Part shown: positions 1 to 8,076 of the stretch, one piece after another | Numbering within the stretch: position 1 is the first letter of the stretch | How the letters are laid out: the number at the start of each line of letters is the position of its first letter | DNA from: Amycolatopsis sp. 2-15 | Lineage (GTDB): Bacteria; Actinomycetota; Actinomycetes; Mycobacteriales; Pseudonocardiaceae | Assembly: GCF_030285625.1 (NCBI RefSeq) | Contig: NZ_CP127294.1 | Coordinates: forward strand, 444,001-508,000 | Reading direction: 5' to 3' | Length of the DNA stretch: 64,000 nucleotides | Made by a program: the position numbers and the translations under genes | The notes under the pieces: generated by a model | The model's database searches: none | The model's input: only the letters and a program-made list of their open reading frames with translations | What the model was told of the DNA's origin: nothing

Positions 1-414
1 CCCGTTCACGACGTCGGTGGCCCGCCACCGGCGAACGTGCAGCCGCACCGTCTCCACCGGAATCGCCAGGAACGGCCGCACCTCCGGCACCTTCGCGACC
101 AGCGTCTCCCGCACCGGCTCGGCAACCTCCCCGGTCACCACCTCGGCGTCGGCCTGCGCCTGCAAGAACGGCTGCATCGGCGACCCCGTCGACACGACCA
201 CCGAGACCAACGGGTTCTCCCGCATCGCGGCGAGCGTCCGCCCGGTCCGCTCCACCACCAGCCCCAGCGTGAACGGATCCGTATCGGCGAAGTACGCACC
301 CCCCGCCCACGGCCCGGCACTCCCCGCCGTCGCCAGGAACATCGACTTGTGCGCCGAAAGCGTCCCCCGCACCACATCCCCGACCGCTTCCGCCGTGGGT
401 TCTACCGTCGTCAT
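1..414 (-). CDS. PPOX-class FMN-dependent flavoprotein, partial (3' end beyond window)
   Basis: The minus strand is open from an ATG at 414 to the window edge (138 codons, no stop). The protein begins MTTVEPTAEAVGDVVRG and shows the split-barrel pattern of pyridoxamine 5'-phosphate oxidase-like proteins: a segment KSMFLATAG at about residues 22-30, then AYFADTDPFTLGLVVE, then RTLAAMRENPLVSVVV. Members bind FMN or F420 and reduce diverse cofactors or substrates, so the family fixes the fold and not the reaction. A GAGAG sequence precedes the ATG. The gene reads leftward out of the window, so neither its length nor its C-terminal residues can be judged. Confidence 0.7.
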   Translation of the reverse strand, partial: MTTVEPTAEAVGDVVRGTLSAHKSMFLATAGSAGPWAGGAYFADTDPFTLGLVVERTGRTLAAMRENPLVSVVVSTGSPMQPFLQAQADAEVVTGEVAEPVRETLVAKVPEVRPFLAIPVETVRLHVRRWRATDVVNG

Positions 415-739
415 CTCTCGCCAGCTCCCTCTCGCGTCCACCCGATGCCCCCTGGACACCGGCTCGCGCCCGAAGCTAGGAACCGCCGCCCCGAGACACC
501 AAACGTTGCCACCGATGCGGTGACGCAACCACCCGCCCGGGTTGTCCGGTTCGCGTCGCCCACCTGCCGCCTTGGCGACGGAGCCGTCAGTGAACGCCGC
601 CGCCGACCACACGGGCGCGCGGGCACTTCGGGAAGGGGATTTGGCCTTGGGCCCGTCCACCCAATTCGAACGCACGAGCCGTTGCGCACACTGCTGCAGC
701 ACCCGCCGGCCTCTGCGCTCCCCGCGAATTGCCGCCCCA
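415..739. other. Intergenic stretch without recognisable gene
   Basis: This stretch lies between the start of the flavoprotein gene and the first recognisable IS30 remnant. It should hold the flavoprotein promoter. All open frames here are low-complexity Arg/Pro translations typical of non-coding high-GC DNA, and I recognise no protein family, RNA or clear repeat. Confidence 0.5.
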
Positions 740-1096
740 CCGGCCCGGTGGAGCGTGCGGCGCTGGTGGATGCGGGACGGGGAGTCGGAAAGCGGCTCGG
801 TGCGATCGCCGATCGGGTCTGTCAACCTGGGGTGTCATTGCGGGCGATCGCAGCTGAGCTGGGCCGATCGGCTTGGCAGCGCGGCAGCAACGAAAACACC
901 AACGGCCTGTTGCGCCAATACTTCCCCAGGGCACCGACCTGGCCGTCCACCCGCCGAGCACCTGGACGCGGTCGCATTCGAGCTCAACAACCAGCCCCGC
1001 ATGGTTCTGGACTTGGACAGCTCCGCCGAACGCATGACGCGGTCACGCACCACCAACCAGCGGCAGTGTTCCGACCACCCCTAGAAACCGCCTCCC
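740..1096 (+). pseudogene. Decayed IS30-family transposase remnant
   Basis: Fragments of an IS30-type transposase are readable in three frames. First comes a helix-turn-helix-like stretch VSLRAIAAELGRS, joined directly to WQRGSNENTNGLLRQYFP, which belongs to the C-terminal half of the DDE catalytic domain. The DNA between these two (most of the catalytic core) is therefore deleted. The reading frame then shifts twice to give EHLDAVAFELNNQP and SSAERM, and shifts again to VFRPPLETAS at the C-terminus. One internal deletion plus at least three frameshifts make it non-functional. The N-terminal limit is approximate, and I could not recognise terminal inverted repeats. The 275 bases after it, up to the terminator, carry no recognisable gene. 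Confidence 0.75.
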
Positions 1097-1325
1097 AGGG
1101 GGCGTCCCCGAGTCCATTCTATCGGCACCACCGACAAAACCCCTGGCCAAGCCGCCGGAGGGCCGAGTTGTCCACAACCCCACCGAGTGAAGGCAACCGC
1201 AAAAGCCCGGGCCACATAGCCAACCCGCCTCCGCCCGCGGCCCGACCACAACAACTCACCACAAGCCCACCAAGACACGAAAAAACCCGTCTGAAGCAAC
1301 CACCCGCCCCGGGGAATCCGGGCAC

Positions 1326-1359
1326 GAAAAAGCCGCCCCGGGCAGGCCCGAAGCGGCTT
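1326..1359 (-). terminator. Rho-independent terminator of the DUF3107 gene
   Basis: On the minus strand an AAGCCGC arm (1359-1353) pairs with GCGGCTT (1336-1330) and is followed directly by TTTTT. It lies 12 bases downstream of the DUF3107 stop codon. Confidence 0.8.
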
Positions 1360-1371
1360 CGTCGTGAAACC

Positions 1372-1602
1372 TCAGTCGCCGACGCCGAAGCCGACCTTGC
1401 GGACGTCCGAGGGGGCAATCTCGACGTACGCGATGCGGTCGGACGGGACGATGTACTTGCGGCCCTTCTCGTCGTTGAGGCGGAAGAGCCCGTCACCGGC
1501 CGTCAGGGCCTCGGCGACCAGCTTCTCCACCTCGTCGGCGGTCTGGCCACTGGACACCACCAGCTCGCGCGGCGTGTCCTTGATGCCGATCTTGACCTCC
1601 AC
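1372..1602 (-). CDS. DUF3107 domain protein (TB9.4/Rv3208A-like)
   Basis: This 76-residue protein runs VEVKIGIKDTPRELVVSS to VRKVGFGVGD and is a full-length match in layout to the small actinobacterial DUF3107 family, which includes M. tuberculosis TB9.4 (Rv3208A). I chose the GTG at 1602 because GGAGG sits seven bases upstream and because upstream codons give only low-complexity sequence. The family has no established biochemical role; the alternating hydrophobic pattern suggests a small mixed alpha/beta domain. The neighbours (ferritin-like protein, RhlE-type helicase, Rv3212-like protein) reproduce the mycobacterial gene order, which supports the assignment. A good terminator follows it. 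Confidence 0.88.
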   Translation of the reverse strand: MEVKIGIKDTPRELVVSSGQTADEVEKLVAEALTAGDGLFRLNDEKGRKYIVPSDRIAYVEIAPSDVRKVGFGVGD

Positions 1603-1699
1603 GTGGGACCTCCGCTGGAAATTCGTTGTCGTTACGCCTGGCAAGGCTAGCCCAACCGCAGCGCTGCGGTGTCGTGCCACCGCGTGGTGAACCGGCACT

Positions 1700-2353
1700 T
1701 CAGCCCAGACCGAGCGCCTGCATGCGCTTCGTGTGCCCCTGCTGCAACCGGCGGAACAACCCGCCGATTCCCGACAGGTCGCCGGAGCCGCTGACGATGA
1801 GTTCGGCCAGGCCATCGCGTTCGGCGACCACGTACTGGGCCTGGGTGAGGGCCTCGCCGAGCAACCGGCGGCCCCACAGCGCGAGCTTGTCGCGGGCCTT
1901 CGGGTCGGCCTTGATGCCCGCGGCGACTTCGCGCTCGGCGAACGCGGAATGACCCGTGTCGGCGAGGACGGTGAGCACCAGGTCCTTCGTCTCCGGGTCG
2001 AGCCAGCTGGCGATCTCGCGGTACAGATCCGCCGCGAGGCCGTCGCCGACGTAGGCCTTGACCAGCGACTCCAGCCACGACTTGGGCCGCGTGGAGGCGT
2101 GCCACGCGTCGACCTGGGCCACGAAGGGGCGCATGGCGTCGTCGACGGACACGCCGTGGGCGGCGAGGTGGGCCGAAAGCATGTCGAAGTGACCGATCTC
2201 GGCCGCGGCCATGGAGGCGAGCGCGGCGCGGCCGGCGAGCGTCGGCGCGGTGCGGGCGTCCTCGGCCATCCGGTCGAACGCGGAAAGCTCGAGATAGGCG
2301 ATCACGCCGAGCAGGTCGACGACGCCTTCGCTGATCTCTTTCGGGTCGGTCAC
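1700..2353 (-). CDS. Ferritin-like fold protein (Rv3210c-type, MiaE-like)
   Basis: This 217-residue protein is related to ferritin-like actinobacterial proteins distantly similar to the tRNA hydroxylase MiaE. Candidate metal ligands sit on helices in the usual spacing: the Glu in IAYLELSAFDRM, ASMAAAEIGHFDML (Glu and His), and a later LADTGHSAFAERE (His and Glu). The start is a GTG at 2353 giving MTDPKEISEGVVDLLG; no strong ribosome-binding site is visible, so the message may be leaderless. It is transcribed toward the DUF3107 gene and divergently from the helicase, as in M. tuberculosis. A di-iron oxidase or hydroxylase role is inferred from the fold only. Confidence 0.75.
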   Translation of the reverse strand: MTDPKEISEGVVDLLGVIAYLELSAFDRMAEDARTAPTLAGRAALASMAAAEIGHFDMLSAHLAAHGVSVDDAMRPFVAQVDAWHASTRPKSWLESLVKAYVGDGLAADLYREIASWLDPETKDLVLTVLADTGHSAFAEREVAAGIKADPKARDKLALWGRRLLGEALTQAQYVVAERDGLAELIVSGSGDLSGIGGLFRRLQQGHTKRMQALGLG

Positions 2354-2644
2354 GGCGACGAGGGTATCGCCGAACCCGTGGTCGACGCCGTGAAGAGACC
2401 GATCCCACGCCGCGCCGTCGCGCCCGGTAGTGTTGAAAAACTCCTGACCAGGTACACTGCGGGAGAGATAGACAACGCTTCCGCACGTCTTCTGGCTGCG
2501 GGAAACAGGCGGGCGACCGGCGCCACCAGGGCTGCCGGGGTTCGCCGCAATTTGTGCGTGCACGCCTCCAGCGGCATTCCCGGGAGGGCGGCTGCGGCGC
2601 CGAGCGTAACTCCGGTGCCCGTCAGACCCCCGGTCGAGTGTCGA
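2354..2644. other. Divergent intergenic region, ferritin-like gene / helicase
   Basis: About 290 bases separate the two divergent starts and must contain both promoters. An AT-richer patch near 2430-2480 (TTGAAAAACT, TACACT, GATAGACAAC) is the best candidate core promoter zone, but the spacing between the hexamers is not canonical and I cannot assign a start point. Confidence 0.3.
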
Positions 2645-4411
2645 GTGACAACCGGCCTGTGCGCGCTGGTCACGAGAGAGGCGATCACCCTGACCGCAGA
2701 ACAGTCCACAACCGAAGAAACCACCACCCCCGCGGTCGCGCTGGAACACAGCGAGTCCGGTCCGGCCGCGCTCGACATCTCGCACCCGCTTCAGGCGGGC
2801 GTCGAGGTCGAGCCGGAAGCGCCGACGTTCGCTTCGTTCGGCGTGAAGCCGGAGATCGTGAAGGCGCTGGGCGAAGCCGGCATCGAGCGCACGTTCGCCA
2901 TCCAGGCGCTCACGCTGCCGCTGGCCATGGCCGGCGACGACCTCATCGGCCAGGCCCGCACCGGCATGGGCAAGACGTTGGGTTTCGGCGTCCCGCTGCT
3001 GCACCGCGTCGAGGTCCCCGGCGACGGCACCCCGCAGGTGCTCGTCGTGGTCCCGACCCGCGAGCTGTGCATCCAGGTCGCCAACGACCTCAAGGGCGCC
3101 GGCAAGCACCTCGGCATCCGCACGCTGGCGATCTACGGCGGCCGTCCGTACGAGCCGCAGATCGAGGCGCTGCGCAAGGGCGTCGACGTCGTGATCGGCA
3201 CCCCGGGCCGCCTGCTCGACCTGGCCGAGCAGCAGCACCTGGTGCTGGGCAAGGTCCGCGGGCTCGTGCTCGACGAGGCCGACGAGATGCTCGACCTGGG
3301 CTTCCTGCCCGACATCGAGCGCATCCTGCGCATGGTGCCGGACGAGCGGCAGACGATGCTGTTCTCCGCCACGATGCCGGGCCCGATCATCACGCTGGCA
3401 CGCACGTTCCTGAGGCAGCCCACGCACATCCGCGCCGAGGAAAACGACGCGAGCGCGATCCACGAGCGCACCACGCAGTTCGTCTACCGGGCGCACTCGA
3501 TGGACAAGCCCGAGGTCATCGCGCGTGTGCTACAGGCCGAGGGCCGTGGGCTCACGATGATCTTCAGCCGCACCAAGCGCACCGCGCAGAAGGTGGCCGA
3601 CGACCTGGTCGAGCGCGGGTTCGCCGCGGCGGCCGTGCACGGCGACCTGGGCCAGGGCGCGCGTGAGCAGGCGCTGCGCGCGTTCCGTTCCGGCAAGGTC
3701 GACGTGCTGGTGGCGACCGATGTCGCGGCCCGCGGCATCGACATCGACGACGTCACCCACGTGATCAACTATCAGTGCCCGGACGACGAGAAGACCTACG
3801 TCCACCGCATCGGCCGCACCGGCCGCGCGGGGCGCACGGGGGTCGCGGTCACGCTCGTCGACTGGGACGAGATGCCGCGCTGGAAGCTGATCTCCGACAC
3901 GCTGGGTCTGGACAAGCCGGAGCCGGTCGAGACGTACTCGTCGTCGCCGCACCTGTACAGCGACCTCGGCATTCCGGAGGGCACCACCGGCCGGCTCCCG
4001 CTCGCGAAGCGGACCCGCGCCGGGCTGGCCGCCGAGGAGGAAGAGGACCTGGGCGGCAAACGCCGTGGCCGTGGCGGCCGGAGTGACACCGCTGCCTCGG
4101 ACGACGCGCCGCGCAAGCGCACGCGGACTCCGCGCAAGCGCACCCGTGGTGGCGCGAAGGCGGCCGAGGCGATCGAAAACGCCGACGCCGCTGCTGCTTC
4201 CTCCGACGCCGCTCCGGCCGGCGAAGAGCGCACGCGCTCGCGTCGCCGCACCCGTGGTGGCGGAGGTGGCGAGTCGACCGGCCCCGCCGGTGCGGCCACC
4301 GCGTCGGCCTCGGCTTCGGGAGAAACCGGAGAAACGGGCGAGCGTCCGGCACGTCGGCGCCGTCGTCGCCGCCCCTCCGCGACGTCTGATACACCTGCGT
4401 CGGCAGACTGA
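2645..4411 (+). CDS. rhlE: DEAD-box RNA helicase, RhlE-type
   Basis: An ATP-dependent RNA helicase of about 588 residues. Counting from the GTG at 2645, the Q motif spans about 62-88, motif I is ARTGMGKT (104-111), Ia is PTREL (137-141), GTPGR is at 185-189, DEAD at 210-213 and SAT at 241-243. The second RecA domain has DVAARGIDIDD and HRIGRTGR. The last 120 residues are a basic, low-complexity tail rich in RKR, RRR and GGGG, typical of RNA-binding extensions. The start is uncertain: GTG 2645 lacks a good ribosome-binding site, while an in-frame CTG at 2690 lies eight bases after AGAGAGG and would give MTAEQSTTEE. It corresponds to Rv3211 by position. Likely roles are RNA remodelling and ribosome or decay functions. 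Confidence 0.92.
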   Translation: MTTGLCALVTREAITLTAEQSTTEETTTPAVALEHSESGPAALDISHPLQAGVEVEPEAPTFASFGVKPEIVKALGEAGIERTFAIQALTLPLAMAGDDLIGQARTGMGKTLGFGVPLLHRVEVPGDGTPQVLVVVPTRELCIQVANDLKGAGKHLGIRTLAIYGGRPYEPQIEALRKGVDVVIGTPGRLLDLAEQQHLVLGKVRGLVLDEADEMLDLGFLPDIERILRMVPDERQTMLFSATMPGPIITLARTFLRQPTHIRAEENDASAIHERTTQFVYRAHSMDKPEVIARVLQAEGRGLTMIFSRTKRTAQKVADDLVERGFAAAAVHGDLGQGAREQALRAFRSGKVDVLVATDVAARGIDIDDVTHVINYQCPDDEKTYVHRIGRTGRAGRTGVAVTLVDWDEMPRWKLISDTLGLDKPEPVETYSSSPHLYSDLGIPEGTTGRLPLAKRTRAGLAAEEEEDLGGKRRGRGGRSDTAASDDAPRKRTRTPRKRTRGGAKAAEAIENADAAAASSDAAPAGEERTRSRRRTRGGGGGESTGPAGAATASASASGETGETGERPARRRRRRRPSATSDTPASAD

Positions 4412-4446
4412 GGGGAACAGCGGAGCCGACGGCGGGAGTCAGGTAC

Positions 4447-4593
4447 GTGAGCGACCACGAAGACGGCGCACCGGACCAGCCTGAACCGGACGTTCCGGCT
4501 TTTGTTCCGCCTTCGGACTCCGGGGTGGTTTCGCACCGCCCCCTCGGCACCGAAGATGTTCTCCCCCGCCGCAGAGCTTTCCGAGCTCTGTGA
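4447..4593 (+). other. Frame-shifted 5' segment of the Rv3212-like gene
   Basis: A GTG at 4447, seven bases after GGGAG, opens a 48-codon frame beginning MSDHEDGAPDQPEPDVP and ending PRRRAFRAL before TGA at 4591. Its acidic, proline-rich start looks like the true cytosolic N-terminus of the next gene, which continues in the -1 frame from 4590 with no ribosome-binding site of its own. Either one base is missing or extra near 4590 (assembly error or mutation), or the two frames are coupled through the GTGA overlap. No slippery heptamer is visible. Confidence 0.55.
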
Positions 4594-5825
4594 CGGGGCC
4601 TCCCGTTCGCGTGCGGCGTTCGCCGTGGAACCGCGGGCGGGATCGCGTGATCGCGGCGTTGATCGCCGTGGTCGTGGTGGTCGTGGCGCTGGTTGTCGCG
4701 TTGAACAGCGACAACCTGCACACGAGCCGCGCGCTCGCTTCGACGCCGCCGACGTTGCCGCCGGCGCCCACCGCCGTCCCGGGTTCGATGGCGCAGCTGT
4801 GGCAGGCGCCCAGCTCGGCCACGCCCGTGCCGATCGGCGAGGGCGACGCCGTGACCACCGCCGACGGCGGCGAGGTCGCGGGCCGCGACCCCCTCACCGG
4901 CAAGATCCGCTGGCACTACACGCGCGAGAACCTGCAACTGTGCACTGTGGACACTGCGTGGGGCCGCGTGAACGCGGTGTACCACAAGGCAATGGGCTGC
5001 AGCGAGGTCACGCAGCTCGACCCCACCACCGGCCAGATCACGGCTCAGCGCAACGGCGACGCGGAGCTCGGCACCCAGCTCGTCAGCGACGGCAGTCACG
5101 TGACCACCACCGGCAAGCACCTGCTCGACACCTGGCGCGACGACCTCGTGAAGAGCATGGAGTACGGCCAGGTCCCGTTCCTGGTCAACCCGAACAAGCA
5201 GCCGCGCACGGGCTGCACCTACGGCACGGTCGCCGCGGCCGCCGAGAAGGTCGGCGTGATCGAGCGCTGCCCCGGCGATCCCCACGACCGCCTCACCGTC
5301 TACAAAGCCACCGCCGAACACGAGGACGAGCCGCAGGTCGTCTTCAGCTCCATCCTGGCCGGCTCGCGCGCTCGCGTGATCGCCATGTCGGGCGACTTCA
5401 CGGCCGTACTGCTGCCCGACCAGAAGCTGCTGGTCATCTACGGCCCGGACGGCAACGAGCGCTCCGCCTACCCGATGGACCTCCCGGCCAGCGATCTGGC
5501 GGGCGACCCTGCGGGCGGCGTCGAACAGACCACCCGCACCGACAGCGGCGTCTACTGGTTCACGGGCACCAAGACCGTCGCCCTCTCCCGCGACGACCTC
5601 ACCCCCCGCTGGACCCTCGACAGCACCCGCGGTCCCGGCATCACCTTCGCGCGCCAGCTCGTCGTCCCCATCAACGGCGGTCTGGCCGTGCTGAACGAAT
5701 CCAACGGCTCCACGATCCGCACCGTCGGCGTCGACCGCGGCGGCTACAACGGCGTTGTCCGGCTCACGGCTTTGGGGCCGGTGCTGCTTGAGCAGCGCGG
5801 TCCTGTGGTTGCCGCACTGCGCTAG
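4590..5825 (+). CDS. Membrane-anchored beta-propeller-like protein (Rv3212-type)
   Basis: The main frame encodes 411 residues. A basic stretch RVRRSPWNRGRDR precedes one transmembrane segment (VIAALIAVVVVVVALVVALN, about residues 20-39). A 350-residue extracytoplasmic domain follows with repeated blade-like strands such as DPLTGKIRWHYT, DPTTGQIT and SRDDLTPRWTL, the pattern of PQQ-type beta-propellers. Four cysteines (in LQLCTVD, MGCSEV, RTGCTYG and ERCPGD) could form two disulfides. It follows the helicase as Rv3212 follows rhlE in M. tuberculosis. The family function is unknown; an envelope scaffold or assembly role is a guess. The true N-terminus is probably upstream in another frame (see preceding entry). 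Its 3' end overlaps the convergent methyltransferase gene by 62 bp. Confidence 0.8.
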   Translation: MTGPPVRVRRSPWNRGRDRVIAALIAVVVVVVALVVALNSDNLHTSRALASTPPTLPPAPTAVPGSMAQLWQAPSSATPVPIGEGDAVTTADGGEVAGRDPLTGKIRWHYTRENLQLCTVDTAWGRVNAVYHKAMGCSEVTQLDPTTGQITAQRNGDAELGTQLVSDGSHVTTTGKHLLDTWRDDLVKSMEYGQVPFLVNPNKQPRTGCTYGTVAAAAEKVGVIERCPGDPHDRLTVYKATAEHEDEPQVVFSSILAGSRARVIAMSGDFTAVLLPDQKLLVIYGPDGNERSAYPMDLPASDLAGDPAGGVEQTTRTDSGVYWFTGTKTVALSRDDLTPRWTLDSTRGPGITFARQLVVPINGGLAVLNESNGSTIRTVGVDRGGYNGVVRLTALGPVLLEQRGPVVAALR

Positions 5826-6531
5826 CGATCGTGACGATCTCGCGGCTCTGTTCCGTCAGGGGGCCGCGTTCCCAGTCGCCGAACCGCTCCTCGACGACGA
5901 ATCCCGCCACGGTGAGGAACTCGTCCAGCTCGTCAGGGCCGAGAAACCTCAGCGCCGCGCGGTCGACGCGGAGCACGGTGCCTTCGGGGTCGGCGACGGC
6001 CTCGGTGAAGCTGACCACGTCGCCGACGACCGACTCGACCTCGTGCCACAGGCGGAGGGGGCGCGGCCGCGAGACCGTGACCGGATGAGCGGGAGTCCAG
6101 TCCTCCCAAGCCTTTGCCCGTGGGTGACGCGTCTCGAACGCGAACCGCCCGCCGGGCCGTAGCGCCCGGCGGATGGCGCTGAGGGAGCAGCGCAGGTCTT
6201 CGTCGGCGGTGAGGCACTGGAACGCGTGGCCGGTCATCGTGACGAGGTCGAACTCGGCCTCGGCGCTGAGCGCGGCGGCGGTTCCTTCCCACCACTCGAC
6301 GTCCGTGCGCCGCCTGGCCCGGGTGAGCGCCGCGCGATCGGGATCGAGGCCGACGAGCCGGCCGCGGTGGCCGCGGTCGCGGGCGTGGTGCAGCATGCCG
6401 CCGGTGCCGCACCCGACGTCGAGGACGTTCGGCGCGCGCTCGACGAGGGCATCGTAGAAGTGGTCCGCGGGGAAGTCGCCCCAAGTGTTGAGGACGTCGT
6501 AGAGCTCCGCCGCCTCGTCGTCAGACAGCAC
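5764..6531 (-). CDS. Class I SAM-dependent methyltransferase
   Basis: A 255-residue Rossmann-fold methyltransferase. Motif I is VLDVGCGTGG (about 36-45), the acidic residue ending strand 2 is in LVGLDPD, motif II-like DLVTMTGHAFQ follows, and RALRPGGRFAFETRHP is the typical strand 5 segment with a post-motif Pro-Gly-Gly. The substrate cannot be read from sequence. It starts at ATG 6531 and its stop lies inside the end of the convergent Rv3212-like gene. It is followed upstream (to the right) by a minus-strand membrane protein gene only 27 bases away, so the three minus-strand genes from 8006 down may form one transcript. Confidence 0.82.
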   Translation of the reverse strand: MLSDDEAAELYDVLNTWGDFPADHFYDALVERAPNVLDVGCGTGGMLHHARDRGHRGRLVGLDPDRAALTRARRRTDVEWWEGTAAALSAEAEFDLVTMTGHAFQCLTADEDLRCSLSAIRRALRPGGRFAFETRHPRAKAWEDWTPAHPVTVSRPRPLRLWHEVESVVGDVVSFTEAVADPEGTVLRVDRAALRFLGPDELDEFLTVAGFVVEERFGDWERGPLTEQSREIVTIASAVRQPQDRAAQAAPAPKP

Positions 6532-6558
6532 TGGGTCCGTCGGACAGCACTGGGGGGG

Positions 6559-7149
6559 TCAGGCCCACCAGAACACGGTGAGCGCCACGAAGGCGACCAC
6601 CAGCACCCCGAAGCCCGCCAGGCCGGCGGCGCGGCCGTAGCGCCGATCCGCGACCCGCTGCAGCACCAGCGCGGCCACTGCCGCGACGGGGTGCCCCACC
6701 AGCAACAGCACGCTCGGCCCCGGCGCCCCGGTGGCGAGGCAGACCGCGCCGACACCCAGCACGCCCACCGCCAGCACGGCCAACCCCGCGGCGATCGATC
6801 CGGTGAATCCCCGCCACCACCGCCCGCGCGGCTTCCCGGCGCGGACGGCCTCGATCCGCTGCGGCACCGCGACAGGCACGTACGCAGCCGCATGCGTCGC
6901 CGTGGTCGGGTCGGGCTCGGCGTCAACGGCGGGCGGCTCGACCGACGCTTCCGAAACAGGTTCCGGCGGCTCACCGTGCTCGTCAGCCTCGGTCGAGGCG
7001 GCGTGGGCAGCGTCCGGCACCTCGGCGCCACGGGCAACACAGGCGGCGACGTCCGCCACGGCCAAGGGGGCGGTGGTCAGTTCCTCGGTGTCGGGTGAGG
7101 CCACGGTGGGGAGTCCGTCCAATCGTCGGCTCGAAGGGAGGGCGGTCAA
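6559..7149 (-). CDS. Membrane protein with acidic N-terminal linker
   Basis: About 196 residues, of unknown function. The N-terminal half is acidic and low in complexity (TEELTTAPLAVADVAAC, then Glu/Pro-rich sequence). The C-terminal third carries three predicted transmembrane helices: GSIAAGLAVLAVGVLGVGA, SVLLLVGHPVAAVAALVL and AGFGVLVVAFVALTVFWWA at the extreme end. The TTG at 7149 overlaps the stop of the RecB-like gene (TTGA), implying translational coupling; a GTG at 7104 is an alternative start. No characterised family is recognised. Confidence 0.65.
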   Translation of the reverse strand: MTALPSSRRLDGLPTVASPDTEELTTAPLAVADVAACVARGAEVPDAAHAASTEADEHGEPPEPVSEASVEPPAVDAEPDPTTATHAAAYVPVAVPQRIEAVRAGKPRGRWWRGFTGSIAAGLAVLAVGVLGVGAVCLATGAPGPSVLLLVGHPVAAVAALVLQRVADRRYGRAAGLAGFGVLVVAFVALTVFWWA

Positions 7150-8006
7150 GGCGCCAGGAGGTCCCAGGGCTGGGACGCGGGCGCCGCCTGCTGGCCTTCC
7201 GCGCAGCTCGGGCGGAAGTCGCACCAGGAGCAGCGGCGGTCGGGGCGGGCGGGGAACAGGGTGTCGCCGTCGGCGCCTGCGTCGAGGGTATCGGTGGCCA
7301 GCCGCAAGTCGCCCGCGGTTTCTTCGGCGCGTTGGAGGTGGCGGTTGAGGGAGTCGGGCGTGTGTTCGGCCGCGGCGATCGTGCCGGTGGGCAGGTGGTG
7401 GAGCTCGACCTTGGTGCAGGGCAGGCGAAGGGTGCGCGAAGAAGCCACCGCGTACATGGCCAACGCCTGCGACGCGCGGGCCTCGTACTCGTCGGGTGCG
7501 CGCCGGCCGGTCTTGTAGTCGACGATCACCAGTTCGCCGCCGCGCTGGTCGATGCGGTCGGCGCGGCCCTCGATGATCATCGTGGGCCGGCCGCCGGTGG
7601 TGCTGACCGGTGCGGACACCCAGCGCTCGAGGCCGATCGGGTCCTCGGTGACGTCGTGGTCCTCCACGTACTCCCCGACCCAGCCCTTGGCCCGCGCCCG
7701 GTAGCGCGCGGCCTGCTCGGCGTCCTCGAACCCCGCGTCCTTCCAGTACTCGCCGACGAGCGCCATCGCGCGTTGCGCCGTGCGCTTGGCGACGGGCAGG
7801 TCGAACAACGCCCGCAACGCGTTGTGCACCACGGCGCCCAGCGTGCTGTGCGCCCACGGGCCGGTGCGTTGCGGCGTGGGCCGTTGCAGGTAGCTCAGGC
7901 GGTAGCGGCGCGGGCAGTCCTCGAACGTGCTCAGCCGCGCCGGCGACACCTTCGTGAGCCGCTGCGGCTGCTCGACGCCGAAATCGAACCCCAGCTGTTC
8001 CTTCAC
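7146..8006 (-). CDS. RecB-family exonuclease, PD-(D/E)XK with Cys cluster
   Basis: A 286-residue single-domain nuclease. The PD-(D/E)XK core is visible as IIEGRADRID followed by ELVIVDYKTGR (about 155-180), and the motif QALAMYAVA supplies the last conserved Gln. One Cys near the N-terminus (FEDCPRRYRLSY, C31) plus three near the C-terminus (CSWCDFRPSC) match the iron-sulfur cluster pattern of AddB/Cas4-like nucleases. GTG 8006 is preceded by GGGGG. Such stand-alone proteins are common in actinobacteria and are assumed to act in DNA repair. No cas genes or repeats are nearby, so a Cas4 role is not supported. Confidence 0.85.
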   Translation of the reverse strand: MKEQLGFDFGVEQPQRLTKVSPARLSTFEDCPRRYRLSYLQRPTPQRTGPWAHSTLGAVVHNALRALFDLPVAKRTAQRAMALVGEYWKDAGFEDAEQAARYRARAKGWVGEYVEDHDVTEDPIGLERWVSAPVSTTGGRPTMIIEGRADRIDQRGGELVIVDYKTGRRAPDEYEARASQALAMYAVASSRTLRLPCTKVELHHLPTGTIAAAEHTPDSLNRHLQRAEETAGDLRLATDTLDAGADGDTLFPARPDRRCSWCDFRPSCAEGQQAAPASQPWDLLAP

Positions 8007-8076
8007 TCGACCCCCGTTCGGTTCCGGCGCCCACGCTACGCACCACCACCGACACTTTTCGGCGCGGGGGCGGCCC

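Noticed and set aside
1733..2644. A very long open frame continuing upstream of the helicase start to 1733.
   Set aside because: It runs antisense through the ferritin-like gene and gives no helicase-family sequence; the divergent gene is better supported.
7146..8006. Cas4 assignment of the RecB-like nuclease.
   Set aside because: No CRISPR array or other cas genes in the window; stand-alone RecB-family nucleases are common in actinobacteria.
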